From JAFEDN01 sp963697455 (GTDB taxonomy: Bacteria > Pseudomonadota > Gammaproteobacteria > Coxiellales > Coxiellaceae), in assembly GCA_963697455.1 (NCBI GenBank), contig CAVOOI010000014.1, forward strand, positions 124,001-188,000: a DNA stretch of 64,000 nt, written 5' to 3'. Below, piece by piece: positions 62,391 to 64,000 of the stretch (its first letter is position 1; each line of letters begins with the position of its first letter). The translations under genes and the position numbers were made by a program. The notes beneath the pieces were generated by a model. That model was not told the origin of the DNA. It saw nothing but the letters and a program-made list of their open reading frames with translations, and did not search any database.

Positions 62391-63656
62391 TTGAGTTATC
62401 CCAATTTTTCTAATCAGGAGTTACAGATCGCGTGGTTCGTTTATATTGAAATCGTCAACACGCTCTTACATTTATTGTCAGTGGACTTAGTCATTTTTAA
62501 TCATCCTATTTACAGCATGCCTCTGAAGCCCTTTCGGTGGACATACGGTAAAGTCGAACGATGTTTCCTCTCTAAAGAGCAAATTATAAATATAGAATAC
62601 GCTCAATTCAAACGAGGAATTGCTGACCAATTGTGTCAAAAACTTTGCATAAGTCTCGACAGCGCTATTGAATGCATGATAAATAAAAGTTTTGAAAAAA
62701 ACGGATTTTCAAAAGGATTTTTCAAGTGGTTTTCCTATGTTAAAAAAGAAAATTCTTTGCTTGAGCAAATGGTTTCCAGTGGATTATTAGAAATTTTAAG
62801 CCAACAACCTCAAACTTCATCGCCACATACCGAAGAGAAATCTACTTGGGGTAATTGGTTTTGGAAAAAAACAAAGAAAGCCAGTTATGTATCCGGAGCC
62901 AGTTTAGTTGCCCTCAGTTGTCTCGGTTATATGGCTGTTCCTCCTGCGCTTTTGCAATCTTATGGGTGGTCGAAGGAGGCAGCTTATGCTGTCACTTCTC
63001 CAGCATTATATTTTTTTGGTGTATTACTTGGCCATCTTGGCGGTGTTACGGCTGAAACGGATTTTATTTCAATTTCGCAAACTATTTTAGGAAAAGGTTC
63101 AATGCCTTTATCGGCGAAATTACATACCAAAACATTCTGGATTGCATTATTATTTAACTTCTATACAGCAGCATTTTCATATAAAGGCGCTGAAAAAATC
63201 GCTGCTGACCATTTCGGTCAGGAGGATGTGATGGGTATTTTAATCAAATGGTGTGCTGATATTGGTATTGCTTATTTGTCATGGGGGTCGATGAAAGCTT
63301 TTTACGATTATTACTTGACTCAAGGGGTTCGGTTAAATGCTAGTGACGATAATCGTATTGTGGCTGAATATAAAGAAAAAATTGAAAATTTTAAGAGGCG
63401 CATATTTTCTATAGATCCAGACCGATTAGTAGCCTCATTAAAGAAATTTCCCCAAAAAGAATTGGCGCTTGATGGAATGAGTCTTAGAGATTTTGAACAA
63501 ATGACTAATTTTAGAGAACGCTTTGGTGAAATACTGAAAATCCGTAATAGAACTTATTCAGAATGGTGGCAAAGCCGAGGAAGTATTTATCCTAAACCGA
63601 AAAAATTGCTTGATCCTACGGCGCTATTGCCTTCAGTGGTTATTTCATTGAACTGA
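62391..63656 (+). CDS. Membrane protein of unknown function, 3' part
   Basis: Longest frame from a TTG at 62391, but the frame is open and coding-like from about 62292 and should be read as the continuation of 61939-62331. Hydrophobic segments include LVSAISSISLATTALS (before the TTG), IAWFVYIEIVNTLLHLLSVD, VSGASLVALSCLGYMAVPPA, AVTSPALYFFGVLLGHLGG, FWIALLFNFYTAAFSY and LIKWCADIGIAYLSWGSM, so six or more membrane helices with a ~130-residue cytosolic-type loop and a charged C-terminal domain. No family recognised. Export, uptake or perception of the NRPS product is possible but unproven. Confidence 0.6.
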   Translation: MSYPNFSNQELQIAWFVYIEIVNTLLHLLSVDLVIFNHPIYSMPLKPFRWTYGKVERCFLSKEQIINIEYAQFKRGIADQLCQKLCISLDSAIECMINKSFEKNGFSKGFFKWFSYVKKENSLLEQMVSSGLLEILSQQPQTSSPHTEEKSTWGNWFWKKTKKASYVSGASLVALSCLGYMAVPPALLQSYGWSKEAAYAVTSPALYFFGVLLGHLGGVTAETDFISISQTILGKGSMPLSAKLHTKTFWIALLFNFYTAAFSYKGAEKIAADHFGQEDVMGILIKWCADIGIAYLSWGSMKAFYDYYLTQGVRLNASDDNRIVAEYKEKIENFKRRIFSIDPDRLVASLKKFPQKELALDGMSLRDFEQMTNFRERFGEILKIRNRTYSEWWQSRGSIYPKPKKLLDPTALLPSVVISLN

Positions 63657-63984
63657 ATAATTATTTCAGGAAAGTGGTTATGATGAGGATAGCCGCCGAC
63701 CAAAGGATATAAGGTAATTATGGTCATATTTTTTTATTTTGCAGAGGAGTAGTATATTTTTCATAAAAACAATAACGAGATAATGACTATCCCTATGTTC
63801 CTGCTTCATCAATCGTGATTAGACTCTCATTGTAGGATATTGAATGAATCAGCGGATGTGACGGGAAATTTATTATACTTTTTATTGAGATTTTTTATTC
63901 AATAATGCATTTTTGCGTTGACAACTATACATTTTAATGACACACTGCGGTCGTTTTCCCTTCTCAATAAAAGGACTTTCCCCT
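63657..63984. other. Intergenic AT-rich gap
   Basis: About 330 bases with no supportable gene, RNA or repeat. It ends with AAGGA at 63971-63975 ahead of a possible GTG start. Confidence 0.5.
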
Positions 63985-64000
63985 GTGATTCGTATTCTTC
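63985..64000 (+). CDS. Possible start of a further gene, cut by window edge
   Basis: GTG at 63985 reads MIRIL before the window ends, nine bases after an AAGGA Shine-Dalgarno. Only five codons are visible. Confidence 0.25.

Overview
The window looks like a chromosomal segment of a gammaproteobacterium, most probably an intracellular or amoeba-associated member of the Legionellales/Coxiella-Aquicella group. The evidence is classic gammaproteobacterial gene neighbourhoods (yebC-ruvCAB, rplU-rpmA-obgE beside ispB, murJ-ribF...ileS-lspA-pilin), modest G+C, and large AT-rich effector-like genes (ankyrin protein, huge helical proteins, eukaryotic-type kinase). The assignment is inference; no rRNA is present.

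Region 1 (1-16.8 kb) is housekeeping: ruvB (cut by the window edge), ruvA, ruvC, then a ~3 kb inserted block (outer-membrane protein, M15 peptidase, frame-shifted effector-like gene) flanked by two copies of the 3' end of yebC. It continues with yebC, aspS, two membrane proteins, an FmdB zinc ribbon protein, nrdB-nrdA behind an NrdR-box promoter, divergent ptsP and tRNA-Pro. Region 2 (16.9-29.2 kb) alternates core genes (ispB, rplU, rpmA, obgE, rpsT) with accessory ones: a 156-bp inverted-repeat element, a 1337-aa protein ending in a poly(A) polymerase/CCA-type nucleotidyltransferase domain, a decayed UPF0175/DUF3368 toxin-antitoxin pair, an outer-membrane protein-TetR pair and a 963-aa ankyrin protein. 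Region 3 (29.2-41.7 kb) is the murJ-ribF-ileS-lspA-pilin neighbourhood, interrupted by purC-nadB, an AAA ATPase/RloB defence-like pair and a malic enzyme; ileS carries a one-base insertion.

Region 4 (41.9 kb to the end) is accessory DNA beginning at tRNA-Lys. It holds two related tyrosine integrases, short att-like repeats, a TumE/TumA-like toxin-antitoxin pair, a truncated protease, an excisionase-like gene, prophage-like replication genes, a NarL-type regulator without its phospho-acceptor Asp, a 1048-aa kinase with six extracellular-type repeats, and a Fis paralogue. The last 10 kb is the most unusual part: a cytosolic hybrid histidine kinase overlapping a DUF3050 (haem-oxygenase-like) enzyme, a single-domain response regulator, a second PAS histidine kinase translationally coupled to an NRPS module (adenylation domain with inserted methyltransferase, plus carrier), and a divergent membrane-protein gene. 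A shared TTGTCCCAA element sits near both divergent promoters. I propose that this is a small-molecule signalling locus: an amino-acid-derived metabolite made by the NRPS and DUF3050 enzyme and sensed by the two PAS kinases.

Four places show single-base indels in otherwise intact genes (about 4240, 38991, 47.3-48.4 kb, 62288). Either the assembly has indel errors or the genome is losing genes; ileS, an essential gene, argues for error or very recent mutation in at least that case.
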